From the NCBI GenBank assembly GCA_033782935.1, contig JAWQEG010001349.1, forward strand, positions 2,501-66,500: 64,000 nucleotides of DNA, read 5' to 3'. Position numbers and translations under genes: made by a program. The DNA comes from Petrolisthes cinctipes (lineage: Eukaryota > Arthropoda > Malacostraca > Decapoda > Porcellanidae). This document shows, piece by piece, positions 42,796-55,362 of the stretch (position 1 is its first letter; each line of letters opens with the position of its first letter). Under the pieces are notes generated by a model. It did not search any database. It was not told the origin of the DNA and saw only the letters and a program-made list of their open reading frames with translations.

Positions 42796-42965
42796 TGTTA
42801 AAGTAGTGGTTGTTGTTGTTGTGGTGGTGGTGGTGAAGGAGGTAGATTTGTTATGCGTAGGTAGTCGAAATCGTTGATGTTGTTGTTGTTGTTGTTGTAG
42901 TTGTAGTGGTATAGTTGTGGTAGCACTGCTGGTGGTAGTTGTGGTAGTTGTTGTAAAAGGCGTTG
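42615..42965. repeat. GTA/GTT/GTG trinucleotide region
   Basis: Alternating GTA, GTT and GTG tracts with GGAGGTATAAAGGT repeated three times. Confidence 0.9.
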
Positions 42966-44084
42966 CAGGGACCTAGAAAAGAAATTTTATATAACTGTGT
43001 CGAATTCGGGTACAAGAAACTCCTTATAGCTGTCCGACTTTATTCAGAGCACATCAGCCATAAGTTAGTCGTTTCTGCGAACAAACATGTAAATCTAACA
43101 AACTTTATGCTACCAATATCACATACAAATCCTTAATTGGCCAGCAATAGTTACTTGAGTTCAAAACACAATTATCATTAACTTCGCAGTCCATAAGTTA
43201 ACATTCCTTCAAACCCCCTCACCACCACCATGCCACCCCCCATCATACTCCAGCTGCCATCAGACAATTTTCCTTAGTATACAATCTACTCTACATTGAT
43301 GGGCTCAAATGGGTAAATATTGTCTCAATAACCCTCTCAATAACTTAAGTCCTTTTGCAACTTCATAGAATCGTCTAAATGCAGCCAGAACCAAAGACGA
43401 GAAGACACCATGGTGATGATGGGGTCAAATAGTCATGCAGAGTATATAAGTAAATTACATCCTTAACATTAGCCACATACACACACAAATCAATATTAAT
43501 AATATACAAATGATCAATTAAAGTATCTGATTTTACCGGGATACAAACCCAGGACACCTCGTACCGAGGCTCAAACACCAACCTCTATAGCGTCTATACA
43601 GTGATAACAATTGAACCAAAACAGAATATTAATGTTACAAGATAAACATTTTATGAAGAAATATAGTTATACTAACCAAGTCATATCCCTTCTCCTGGTT
43701 AACAGTCACAGTAGGCCCACACAACAACACACCAGCAAAACAACAGCTGGTGACTATAGGTAGGTAAACACCTGAAGCACCTCTCCTTTCACCTGTCCCA
43801 CCTAAAATGACGCGGCATTGACGCCAGCCCAGGCGGTGCCGCGGTGGCAGGCCTGCTCTGGACTCTGGTGATATTTATTTCACAACAATGAATTTGAACG
43901 AAACAAAGGTATTAATTGTCATTGATAATACTTTAGAATATTAATTATAAAGTATAATCAATCTTATCCTTCAATCAATCTCGAAAAAAGATACAGTATA
44001 TATTTCCTGAACACAAATGTTGCCAGACCCCTATATACTTGTAAATGTTGCCAACATACAAGTAGGTAGCTATTCCTGGCATCT

Positions 44085-44088
<4 letters not shown>
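42966..44088. other. No gene seen
   Basis: AT-rich unique-looking sequence. A small GC-rich patch (GACGCGGCATTGACGCC to GGCAGGCCTGCTC, about 43808-43858) could be promoter-like, but no exon was identified nearby. Confidence 0.5.
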
Positions 44089-44159
<71 letters not shown>

Positions 44160-44175
44160 GTGTGTGTGTGTGTGT
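44089..44175. repeat. TA microsatellite with GT tail
   Basis: About 34 TA units followed by GTGTGTGTGTGT. Confidence 0.95.
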
Positions 44176-44316
44176 TCAGTCGATAAAAGCGTACTCAGAA
44201 GATAAATACAGGTGTGAGCCAGTCTTTGAAATGGTGTAACATCTGCTGGCTTCACAGTATTGCTGAACACTTAATACTGTGCTGGTAAATCTGGAGCTTA
44301 CCATTTCGGTATTCAT

Positions 44317-44662
44317 TGAAAGAATTACCGTTTTGTAGCAGTGTTGCCAGATCCGGCTAGGGCCCAGTATTTTGCCCCGGTCATTTCCTGTACTTTACCA
44401 CGGTTATTTCCCGGTAGTTTGCCCAGGTTAGGTCCCGGTAGTTTACCCAGGTTAGGTCCCGGTAGTCTGCTGTGGTCTAGGTTAGGTTAGGTCAGGTCAG
44501 GTAAGGTCAGGCTAATTTCAAAATGCCCCATTTGAATATGTCCTATCTTGGAAATGGGGCATTTGCAGAGGAAATGCCATAGAAGAAAATAGTCTTAGAA
44601 TAGTCTAAATAAGTTGGTAATGAAGGTAGAAAAACCGTACGCAATAACGGCAATTCTTTCAA
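44317..44662 (+). mobile_element. MITE M1, full copy
   Basis: Ends ATTGAAAGAATTACCGTTTT and (inverted) ATTGAAAGAATTGCCGTTAT define a 346-bp element. Inside: AGTGTTGCCAGATCCG, three CCCGGTAGTTTGCCCAGG-type units, a TTAGG/TCAGG core, and a GCCCCATTTG/CAAATGGGGC-like foldback (44530-44585). Non-coding. Confidence 0.85.
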
Positions 44663-44790
44663 TATTCTAATTTCTCCAGACTATTCCAAGCAACAGGACA
44701 CCATAATTTTTTTAATCTGCCCGGGCCTGTTTCCTGGCATTCTTTGGAGGTATCAAGACTACACTATCCCACCCTTAATTAAGACATGTA
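44663..44790. mobile_element. Foldback MITE M4, copy 6
   Basis: TTTCTCCAGACTATTCCAAG, CAACAGGACACCATAAT, CTGTTTCCTGGCATTCTTTG and GAGGTATCAAG, ending ACCCTTAATTAA. It abuts M1. Confidence 0.75.
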
Positions 44791-44849
44791 TATCCGTGGA
44801 GAATGACACACACACACACACACACACACACCAGGTCGAATAAACATCA

Positions 44850-45135
44850 ATGTAAGACTATGTAACTGCAATACAACATTATTATGATTATTTGGTTTGT
44901 TGTTTTGTAATGTAAGACTATGTAACTGCAATACAACATTATTATTATTAGGTTTGTTGTTTTGTAATGTAAGACTATGTAACTGCAATCAAACATTATT
45001 ATTATTAGGTTTGTAGTTTTGTAATGTAAGACTATGTAACTGCAGTACAACATTATTATTAGGTTTGTTGTTTTGTAATGTAAGACTATGTAACTGCAAT
45101 ATAACATTATTATTATTAGGTTTGTTGTTTTGCAA
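44850..45135. repeat. Five-copy tandem repeat, about 58-63 bp
   Basis: AATGTAAGACTATGTAACTG, CAATACAACATTATTATT and AGGTTTGTTGTTTTGT repeat five times. The first is preceded by a CA tract. Open frames are periodic. Confidence 0.9.
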
Positions 45136-45214
45136 TTACCGTGTCACTTAATAGATCATTCATTGCAGTTCTTCCAGAATAATAACCTCTCTTTCCATAT
45201 AGCCTGTGTAAGAA

Positions 45215-45785
45215 TTCCTAACTAAATCAAATCTAACCTTAACCTTACCAAACCTGACCTAACCTAACTAAATCAAATCTAACCTTACCAAACCTGACCT
45301 GACCTAACCTAACTAAATCAAATCTAACCTTAACCTTACTAAACCTGACATGACCTAACCAAACTAAATCAAATCTAACCTTAACCTTACCAAACCTGAC
45401 CTAACCTAACCTAACCTAACTAAAGCAAATGTAACCTTAACCTAATCAAATGTAACCTTAACCTTACCAAACCTGACCTGACCTAACCTAACTAAAGCAA
45501 ATGTAACCTTAACCTAATCAAATGTAACCTTAACCTTACCAAACCTGACCTGACCTAACCTAACTAAAGCAAATCTAACCTTAACCTAATCAAATGTAAC
45601 CTTAACCTTACCAAACCTGACCTGACCTAACCTAACTAAAGCAAATGTAACCTTAACCTAATCAAATGTAACCTTAACCTTACCAAACCTGACCTGACCT
45701 AACCTAACTAAAGCAAATCTAACCTTAACCTAATCAAATGTAACCTTAACCTTACGAAACCTGATATGACCTAACCAAACAACTG
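45215..45785. repeat. CCTAA-type minisatellite, block 3
   Basis: Units of about 45-90 bp: CTTACCAAACCTGACCTGAC, CTAACCTAACTAAAGCAAAT and GTAACCTTAACCTAATC. It is TTAGG-like on the opposite strand from the 19-21 kb blocks. Confidence 0.9.
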
Positions 45786-45889
45786 ACCTGAGGAACAGAG
45801 TGATGTGAGTAGGAGATCGAGTAGATGTGACTGTTGGGAAGGGAGTAAGGAAAGTGACTAAAACGAGACTGGTTGTGTGTGTATGTGTG

Positions 45890-46170
45890 TTGTGGAGGAG
45901 GAGGGGGGGGAGAGGGAGAGAGTGTGTGGGTGTGGGTGAGAGAGAGCGATAGACTGTGTTAGTGTGTATGAGAGAGAGAGACTGTGTTAGTGTGTATGAG
46001 AGAGAGAGAGAGAGAGACTATCTGTGTTAGTGTGTATATGAGAGAGAGACTGTGTGTGTGTGTGTGTGTGAACGAGAGAGAGAGAGAGACTGTGTTAGTG
46101 TGTATGTGTGTAAGAGAGAGAGAGGGATAGACTATGTGTTAGTGTTTGTGAGAGAGAGAGAGACTGAAAT
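45890..46170. repeat. GA/TG microsatellite cluster
   Basis: Alternating GAGAGA and TGTGT tracts with GTGTTAGTGTGTATGAGAGA recurring about five times. Confidence 0.9.
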
Positions 46171-46445
46171 GCTAGTGGGAACCAGGCTACGTGGCTCAGG
46201 GAAACGGACTTCTAAACAAAACAAAATCCAGCAGGCAACAGGAACAACTGTTGTAAGCAAGAAAATAAAGAAATTGGTACAGTAGAATCTTGTCTGATTA
46301 CGTCTTCCATTTCTTGCATAACATTTTATTACTGATAGAATTGGTGCATTTTGTCAATGTTTTACATGAGAAAATATTTGTTTAAGATAATTGAGGGAAT
46401 AGTAGTATGGAAGTTTTTTTGTTTTATATATATATATATATATAT

Positions 46446-46710
46446 TCCGACACTGGACATAGGCTTAATCAAGGCCGTTACCGTGGCCCAGGTCAACTGC
46501 TGCTCACACACACACACGTCACGACTTCTGAACTGGTATCCAGCCACAGAGGGAAGGAAGTGAGGGTTATTTCCAAATACTGCAGCTATTATGGTTTCAG
46601 TGAGGGTTTTATGGTACCAGTGAGGGTGTTTTACGACGTTCGGTGGCCCTATAGTTAGTGCCTCAAACTCAGATCGGAAGAGTAAATATTCTCAGGCCCT
46701 CACCTGTTTC
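46446..46710 (-). mobile_element. SINE S1, body copy
   Basis: Minus strand ends TCCAGTGTCGGAA next to a TA tract. It has the CA run, TGGCTGGATACCAGTTC, CTGCAGTATTTGGAAAT, CTCACTGGTACCATAAAAC and CCACCGAACGTCGTAAAAC. The tRNA-like head is absent. Confidence 0.75.
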
Positions 46711-46897
46711 TATGCCACCCGGAAGTACTAATTTCTCCCCAACTTAATAGCCAAAGTCGCGGCCAGTAACGACTGGGCGATCGAAAACACCACATGCAAC
46801 TCCTCTACTCCAACCCCAGTGGTTCATTTGCTCCAAGTATTAGAAAAAGTGAAGCATTGTTTCATACATGACTGGCGACGTGAGGATCTAACACATG

Positions 46898-47185
46898 TAC
46901 AGTGGCCCAAGAAAAGACTGCATCACTGCAACCCAATTTGGTGGTGTGTGGCAATATCGTGCAGGTGCTCCAAAGTAAACACTTGTATTTTATCAATGGA
47001 TCACTCAGAACCTATAACCGTTGTAAGGATGAATGTAATTAGCTGAAGCCAATAACATCCATCCATAAAAAGGTTGTAGGTTCTGAGTGATATATTAATA
47101 AAATAGGAGTGTTTACTTTGGAGCAGCTGCCAGATATTGCTACACACCACCAAATTGGGTTGCAGTCTTTTCTTGGGCAACTGTA
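46898..47185. mobile_element. Long-TIR Tc1/mariner-like MITE M8
   Basis: Begins TACAGTGGCCCAAGAAAAGA and ends (inverted) TACAGTTGCCCAAGAAAAGA. Complementarity continues for about 130 bp on each side (CAACCCAATTTGGTGGTGTG and so on), making nearly the whole 288 bp one imperfect palindrome. TA borders. Confidence 0.85.
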
Positions 47186-48589
47186 CATTTTAATTCTTAT
47201 AATTACCATAGACTTACTATATATGATGTTACTGTCTACATATTCCAATCATTATCAAAACGGTTGTGAATTTAAATATTTAGTAAGTAGGACTAATGTG
47301 TATCGAAAAAGATATGATGACTTTTCATATCCATTTATGCTCTCATGTCTAATATTCACTCTGGTCTGGGTTCCCCTTTTGTATCACACGCTTCTCTTGC
47401 CATCCTGACTAATTCCTTCATCCCCGTGTTATTATTTATTAATATAAACTACTTACTGTAAAGTAATGATAAAACTGTTCTATTAATTGTCATACATCTC
47501 TCACCTCCATACACATCAACAACATATAACACTTCTGTATTTGGCAACAATTTCATCTTGTTAAATGACATACACACTGCAAATTGGATCTTGACATTTT
47601 GTTTGTTTATTATTAGCGTTAACAGTTTATGGCTGTGTGGTTTTGGAAGTCGATTAACTCATTTTACGTGGCAAATATAACTTGCATTTTAAAAATGTTG
47701 TTCTAGTCGTTGCATTATTCTATAATGTTTGATGGGGCTCTTACTAAGCCTTAAACTCTTTCCTTTCCTAACAGTATCTGAGCCTTTTTCCACAACTATA
47801 CAGCCCACCAGTGTCATTATTTATACGATTGATCGTGGTCTGCATATAACAAGATAACAGTTGGAATACATGCAAAAAAATAGATATGGTTGTTGATACC
47901 CTCAATACAGTATGAGAATACATCTCGATATAATCTTTTGTTTACATAACATGTATTGAGAGCATCAACCCAAACCACACAGCCAAAAACTGTGTTAATG
48001 ATAAACAACCAATAAACACCTACCACCTCGCCACTTTTCACCACTGTTATTATTAGTATTAGTATTATTTTTTAATACCTAAACCTCGGGACTGTCAGCT
48101 ATCAGTATCCCGTGACTCTTGCGAGGCCCTGAGATTATCGAGTGTCGCACTAGAAGTGACTAGATGAAACAGTGGAACTTCAAGGTGTTGGTTGCTTCTC
48201 TCAATAGAATAAATACTTATTTCCAAGTGAAATCCAAACACCGGAAGCAGTGTCAGTTTAGTGTCAGAGACTATAGACACTTTCCTTCACAATGTATATT
48301 TTATCCTGTATTTAATACGGTGGACCTATTATGATGAGTTTTTTGTGTTGATTTTTTCGTTATCTAGTGACGCAGCTTCAATTTGTGAAATAAAATAGCT
48401 TAACAGTATTAGTAGTTGGGTTATATGGGGAACCCAGGTGTAGTAAAATTATATAAATGTCCCCATGACTTTATAAAAGATTGTTACATTATTAGGTCTA
48501 AAGTGATCAAATCCTACTATTGCATATGCATAAGTAAACATTGAAAATAAATAAGTTATCAGGGTATGTATGGCGGCAGCCATAGCGGA
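47186..48589. other. No gene seen
   Basis: AT-rich. Contains only the repeat shared inverted with 25145-25235 (48060-48200) and short unconvincing frames. Confidence 0.5.
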
Positions 48590-49900
48590 CAGACGTGTCT
48601 GATACGCGCTCCGTGTACATTTTCGTCAATGGTGTGAAAGCTGATAATATCAAGTTGATTAACTGGTCATGTGATATGTGCTACAAAGCTCTGAAAAGAG
48701 TTTAAAAGAATATTAGTGTTGAAGAAAGTGATGAAGGATATGCAAGATCAAATGAAGAAACTGGTGGATGGGAAGATGAAGATGTTGTGACCGAGTTGGG
48801 TCGAGTTGGTGATGTGATCAGCGCTGACTCAGACCAGACTCACGCAAGCTGAGCCACTGTAGTGAAGAAGAAGAAAAATCTACTGGTTGTAAAGTCAACG
48901 AATAATAAAATGAAGGTTGTAGAAAAAAAGAAAGAAGTTGCTGAGGCTGTGGATGGTACACAAAAAGTTAACACAAGATTCACTCAGAAGGGAAACATCG
49001 TGATGAACTTTGAAGATGAAAATAAGAGAGATGAAGAAGCACAAAAACTTGTGGCTGTCCCTGATGTGACGACAAAAAATGTAAGGAAGTTAAAGCCCAA
49101 GATAATGATTTGTAATGTTAATAAGGCGAAAGAATCCGAAGACCAGATTATTGAGAATCTGGTTGATCGGAACGAATACTTATAGGGAGTTACTGATGTA
49201 AAATCTAAAATAGAGCTACTTTTTGACAGGTGGTACCAAGCATTATATTATTAGGTGTGATCCAGAGATAAGGGAACTGGTTCACAAGAATCGTGATCAA
49301 GTCAATATGGAATGGGGTGTTTATTCTGTGAGGGATACATATATGGCGACGGTCTGTAATTATTGTCAAAGGTTTGGTCCTATTGCACATAAATATTCAG
49401 TCAAAACAAAGGGAGAAGATCCATTCTGTGCTAAGTGTGCTGGTAACCATAACACGAGGGATTGTACAGTTGCCTCAGTTGCTTTTGTGTCTGGAGTTGA
49501 TGTGGCAGCGTAGCAATACTAGAGTCACATTTATGAATGAGACCAATCTCCTTGTTGAATCATATTTATGGATAACACAATGAATCACTGTTTCGTATTC
49601 TTCAATGTTAATAATGTATAAGATGTGATATTATGCTGTATCAAATGTGATGGGAACATGTCCAGTGATGCCACATGTACTCCACAGCCACCACAGGGGG
49701 TAAAGAAATACCTTGAGGCAACTGTACATCTACTGAGAGGAAATGTATAAGCTGTATGAGGTTTAAGAAAACTGATTTTGAGCATGTGGCAAATGATGTG
49801 AAGTATTGTTCAGTTATGCAAGAGCAACTTCAGAAAATCAAAAGTAGCACAGAAAACGGATATTGAGTAGCATAGACTCAATCAAGGATAATAGACTATA
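48590..49900 (+). pseudogene. LINE ORF1 remnant, longer copy
   Basis: Plus strand with several frameshifts. An N-terminal part (VNGVKADNIKLINWSCDMC, about 48625-48690) has a Cys pair. A Lys/Glu-rich middle runs from 48862 to 49185 (GNIVMNFEDENKRDEEAQKL, KLKPKIMICNVN). Then comes GTKHYIIRCDPEIRELVHKN and the knuckles CNYCQRFGPIAHKYS and CAKCAGNHNTRDC (49223-49513). In the first knuckle the final Cys is Tyr. A C-terminal part follows near 49735-49865 (CISCMRFKKTDFEHVANDV). It shares its 3' half with 13560-14222. The linked RT ORF is not found. Confidence 0.65.
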
Positions 49901-50159
49901 GTCTATCATCCTTGGACTCAATTCTACGAGGTTAATTCACCTGGTTGGCTACCCCTGGTCATATTAGTCAGGCTTTACTGTACTGTCAAGGCAACAGGTT
50001 ATTGGTAGCCCAGAACCACTGGCACGCCAACCCACCAAGTAATGTGGGCTGAGTTGTGTGTCATATGCAGATATGTGTATTGCTGATTTGTAAATATGTT
50101 TATATACATAATCTACTGTGTATCTGTGCATAATATTGAAGTCCTAGTCTACAAATAAA

Positions 50160-51006
50160 AACAATGTTTCCCCAAGACTCCAATGCAAACCCCTCTTAAA
50201 TGCTTCTATAGTATCTGCTTCAACAACCCAGTCAGGCAAAGAGTTTCACCTGTTGATGCATCTCGCACTAAAGAATCTACGTCTACACTCTATTGAGGTA
50301 TGAGGTTTAACCAGTTTATATCTGTGTCCCCTGGTGGAAGTTACTGGAGAGAGAGTGAACATGTCAGTTGGACTAATAGAACACTGACCATGAAAAATCT
50401 TCCAACACTTAATGAGGTCAGCTCTAGTCAACCTACCATACACCCAATACAAAGCTAGATGTCTAAGACGGTCAGCATAGCTCTGCTCCTCGAGGCCATC
50501 TATCTGTTTTGTCCAACGTCGTTGCACACTCTCAAGTAATTTCAAGTCACAAGCATAGCCAGTGTTCCATACAGTAGATGCAAACTCAAGTAATGGTCTA
50601 ATATGAGTCTTGTACAGAGTTAGCATGAAGTTGCTGGAGCGACACCTTGTAGATCTAAGTAAATTATTTGCCAATCCAGCTGCTTTGTTGACTGTGGTTT
50701 GTATGTGGGCATGAAAACGCAGGGAATTATCGACCAAAACTCCCAAATGCCTGTGGGTATCCACCGTGGATAGGTCTGCACCATGGATGTGATAATACTG
50801 AAGAGAACCAACAGGGGACCAGTCTATGTTTCCTCGTTTGCACCGCAGGATAACACATTTGCTATGGTGAAACTTAGACCCCATGATTTTGCAGCCTGGT
50901 GTACAGTGTCAATATCTCTCTGGTATGAACTGATGTCTGTAGCTAAGGTAAGAGTACTATCGTGCCTTATCTTCAAGAAAACCAAAACTCGCTCGGGTGC
51001 TAGCAA
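50160..51006 (-). pseudogene. CR1-type LINE, RT C-terminal fragment
   Basis: Minus strand. It starts just after the expected YADD position (STLTLATDISSYQRDIDTVH, KSWGL) and shifts frame at about 50870-50884 into FHHSKCVILRC. It then runs open: HRHLGVLVDNSLRFHAHIQT, LYKTHIRPLLEFASTVWNTG, ESVQRRWTKQIDGLEEQSYA, LTRADLIKCWKIFHG and FFSARCINR to the stop at 50246. After a shift WNSLPDWVVEAD-like codons continue. Typical of CR1/L2-group RT tails. 5' truncated, as is common for LINE copies, and lying downstream of the Myb/SANT-like gene in the same orientation. Confidence 0.8.
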
Positions 51007-51386
51007 ACGAGGCTCGGGCGGGTGGTACGAGTGACTGACGGTGGTATTCTTAAAAAATCTTTCCCTTCAACAGCATGGGAAAGAAATATATCACTAATTT
51101 TCTATTATTAAGGTATGTAATATATATATGACATGATTCAGGATATTGTTATATTATACTGTATATATGAATTCAAATTTCACTAAATAAAATGTTATGG
51201 ATATAGATATTTGAGTTTTCTAATTAACCAATAAACAAACTATAGCCATGACAGCTGACTCTGACCTTAAAATTATCATACTCTGGTGACACTTCAAATG
51301 TAAAGTACGGTACATTGTTGTGTTGCCAAGGTACCATGATTTAAGGGTCAAAGTTGACTGCTGTAGAACAGGATTAGAAGATTTAT

Positions 51387-53130
51387 TCACAAGAAATATA
51401 TGTATTCAAATATATGATGAGGAGATGAGGCTGCAAGCTGAGTAGATGGCTTGTGCACTCGAATACACTGCAGTCTTATGGATGATGGGTTGTACACAGG
51501 AAGATCCACCTTGCTCCATGAAAATGGCTCGAAAATGCTGCAGTCATCTGTCTCTTCCAGGGAACCATCAACTGTACCTGTTAATGCATTAAGCTACATA
51601 AGTATCCAGCTTCTTCCAGCCGAACCAGAAATTGGCACAGTCTGACCCTGCTTGTGAATTATGTTTGGGCAGTGCAGTAAATATAAGAATGAAATTTTTA
51701 GAGATTATACAGTATTCCAAATACACAGAACTGACCAATACAGGACCTATCAATTTTTCACACTATGATTTGATGTATGTGGTGACACATGTAATAATAT
51801 CTATGTTATGCTTTAATGTAATACAACTATAAAAATTTGTATCCTTACTACAGTCTTTACTATTCTGTTGAGGGTCATCTTCATCGTCTTCCAGGAACCG
51901 AGACAAGCACGAGTTCTCAAAAATTTTGTGTGGTAAGAGCAGTAAACCTGGGATGATGTCCTGGACAATTTTCTACAACTCGTCAAACTTAGCTGGTGTT
52001 CAAGGAGGTCCACCACCAGTTTGGTTAATTTTCTTGACATTCTGCATGATATTTTTTCATTCTGTGAAAGAGAAGATAATCCAATTAGAGAAATGACAAG
52101 AATTTAGGAGTAAAACTATGGAATCACACATCCATCCATTTGTGTGTTTTGTTTTATTTTAAGAACTACTTGTGGAAAATTATGTATTATAATCCTTCTG
52201 CCACCCTTCTCCTACTACTACAGTCTTGTGGTAGAGCCTGGGAATTTATGGGTTTTGGATGTGGGAAAATACACAAATTAGGAATAAATTGATCTTACCT
52301 AATCTGGACCTAACCTTGGCATTCTTCGGTACGGACCAAATGTTATCTGCTGATCAAGAGATACATTTATGACCTATTTCATTGCTTAAGTGAGCACGAC
52401 CAACAACTAAATCCTTCATGATAATATAGTGCATAATGTGAGGTATAAGTTTGCCAATTTTCATTTAAATACATGAGGTGGCATGATTTCTGAGATTATC
52501 CTATAAATTTATTAAATCTATATCAGCAAATAAGATCATGCATGAAAAATTATAAATTTTGAAACATATTCATGCATTGTTAATTAGAAATGCCATTTGG
52601 GCCTCTTGTGAAACTCCATCTGAGACCTAATATGTGCAAGCTATGAAAAATATCACTCTTACAACCAACAAAACAAGCAGAGGTTGGTGCAATATTACCC
52701 TAGGCTTCATGAATTAACTTACAATTGGGACAAAGTATGGGGTTACATTTGGTACCTGTAGGCCAGTGGTTCTGTTAACTCACCTGGTTGGTTACCCAAC
52801 ACCATCATCAGTCTTAAGACAAGGACAATTATATAGAACAACATACTTTGGTATAAAAGTAACAGAATAACTATATAACTCTGCTCTTATGATAAATTAG
52901 ACTGACTTACTTCGAATCCATTCCCGGGATCGTTTCAGCTGCATGTCTGTCTTCCTTTCAGACATGAAGAAGTGGATGTTGTATTGTTTCTCCACTTCCT
53001 TCCATGCTTTCTTCCACTGAGGAATAGCACTATACTCTCCTTTCTTTGAATTTATTATAGGATGGTGTGTAATCAAGGTCACTAGGAACAACTTCTGCTC
53101 CAAGTTGAGTGGTGTACCTCTGGTTGCCAT
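51387..53130 (-). pseudogene. Myb/SANT-like gene, three exons, nonsense codons in exon 2
   Basis: Exon 1 (53130-52911): ATG in ACCATGG, then TRGTPLNLEQKLFLVTLITH, QWKKAWKEVEKQYN and KTDMQLKRSREWIR. This is the tryptophan-spaced helix set of Myb/SANT-like (zeste-type) DNA-binding domains. Donor GTAAGT follows in phase 1. Exon 2 (52061-51849) after TCTTTCACAG: NIMQNVKKINQTGGGPP, TPAKFDEL, KIVQDIIPG and FLEDDEDDPQQNSKDC, then donor GTAAGG in phase 1. Exon 3 (51577-51387) after CATTAACAG: STVDGSLEETDDCSIFEPF to STQLAASSPHH, TGA, with AATAAA overlapping the stop region (51382-51387). Phases agree throughout, so the model is good. Exon 2 contains TGA, TGA and TAG in frame (near its start, after GGGPP, after FDEL), so it reads as a pseudogene. 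Family role (transcription-factor-like, nuclear) is by similarity from memory. Confidence 0.65.
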
Positions 53131-53139
53131 GGTGATGAA

Positions 53140-53360
53140 GGTGGTTTGTTAACATTTGGTCTGTATGTATTACCAACCACCGCAGGCTGCTCGAGCAATG
53201 TTGCCAACCCTCACCAGTCCACGCGCGTGCTGGGATACGAGGCTCGGAGGGCTCTCGGACTGACTGAGAAATCGAATACCCACTCTCGGGCGCTGGCGTC
53301 CGAGGCTCGGGCTCGGGCGCCCTAGCGCGCCGTCCGAGGGACTGAGAAAACGGCTGCTAG
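53140..53360 (-). promoter_or_regulatory. CpG-rich upstream region of the Myb/SANT-like gene
   Basis: A CpG-dense stretch (GGCGCGCTAGGGCGCCCG type words, 53280-53340) lies 150-210 bp upstream of the ATG, in otherwise AT-rich surroundings. ACGAGGCTCGG within it recurs at 51007-51017 near the 5' end of the CR1 fragment. A promoter is inferred from position only. Confidence 0.35.
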
Positions 53361-54008
53361 TAACCACTTCCCCCAAGGTTGGGGGGAAGTGGGAAGAAGA
53401 AAAGAAAACACCAGAAAAGGATAATACCAGCCCTAATTAACTAATGTTTGAGATCAACCTCTCAACCCTCACTAAGGTGGTCCGACTGTGTCTATTCACA
53501 CCCAGAGCTATCAGTGGGGGAGTCCACCATAGGCAGGAGGCAAAGTTGATATCAATATAAAGATATAGACACCTACTATATCGTCTACCAGCTATGGAGG
53601 GAATGACTACTAGCTAATCCTAGTCGTCACCAGAAGGGTGAAAAAAAAGAAACTACTTCCGGTGCGGCAGGCCCTGGCAGCTAGAGGAGAGAGCATAAAA
53701 CATACAACCTCTCTCTCCACGACCCAGTCTCAAAGTCCCTTAGATGACACTCACTTCTTGGCTTCTCCTCAGCCAGACATTACCTCGGGTATACAAATTA
53801 TAACAGGAATGGTAACTCCCAAGAAACTACTCTCCCTCTGTCGACTGTAGGTGGAATTAAGGTTTCGAAACACAGGGGAAAGGTAGTAGAGGTCACGAGT
53901 TCGAATAAACTTCCCCTTGTTGACCTCGAGATGGAACTGCTGGGGGTCGAGACCACGAGCCCGTAACAATATCCACATGCCATACTGCCCTGCATAAATT
54001 ATATTGTC
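53361..54008. other. No gene seen
   Basis: Short frames only. Nothing recognised on either strand before the TA cluster. Confidence 0.5.
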
Positions 54009-54760
<752 letters not shown>

Positions 54761-54764
54761 TTTT

Positions 54765-55061
54765 GCTCACTTTTTCTCTCCACTGCCCCCTCTCTCCCCC
54801 CTCTTTCTCTCCACTGCTCCCTCCCTTCCCCCTCTTTCTCTCCACTGCTCCCTCCCACCCCCTTCTTTTTCTTAACTGTCCCCTCTCTCCCCCTTCATTC
54901 TCTCCATTGCTCCCTCCATCCCCTCTCTACCTAACATGCGCCCTCCATCCTCATCTGTCTCTCTTGATCCCTTCCTCCCTCTCTTCCTCTCTCCTTCATT
55001 CCCACAACTTATCCTCTAACTCTCTCTATTTGTCGTTTTCCCTTCCTCTTTCCACTTACTC
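54765..55061. repeat. CT-rich imperfect repeat
   Basis: TCTCTCCACTGCTCCCTCCC recurs about six times with variations. Low-complexity frames only. Confidence 0.8.
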
Positions 55062-55362
55062 ACACTCTCTTCTCAGTCTCGCTCCAGAACAGGTGGAGTG
55101 TGGACGTACTCGTGGCGCTCTGCCTCCATTCTCGTTTGTGTTGTTGTTTTGTGTTGTTTTGGAGCTCTTGTTTGTATTTTTTGTGTTGTTTGTGAGTTCT
55201 TGTTTATGTGTTGTTGTTTCTGTGGTGTTGCTGTTGTTGTTTGTCTGTTGTGGTTCTGTGTATAGTTTTGTTGTGATTGTCTGTGTGTGTGTGTCCCTGG
55301 CTGATTGAGTGTTTAGTTGTTTGTGTTGTTGTTTCCTTTCCATCTAGGCCTTGCCTGGCCTG

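Noticed and set aside
42966..44088. Promoter or CpG island near 43800-43860
   Set aside because: The GC-rich patch is very short and no exon was identified within reach on either strand.
53638..53850. 70-codon plus-strand frame after a run of A
   Set aside because: Isolated, no splice sites or homologous copy, and an overlapping minus-strand frame is equally open.
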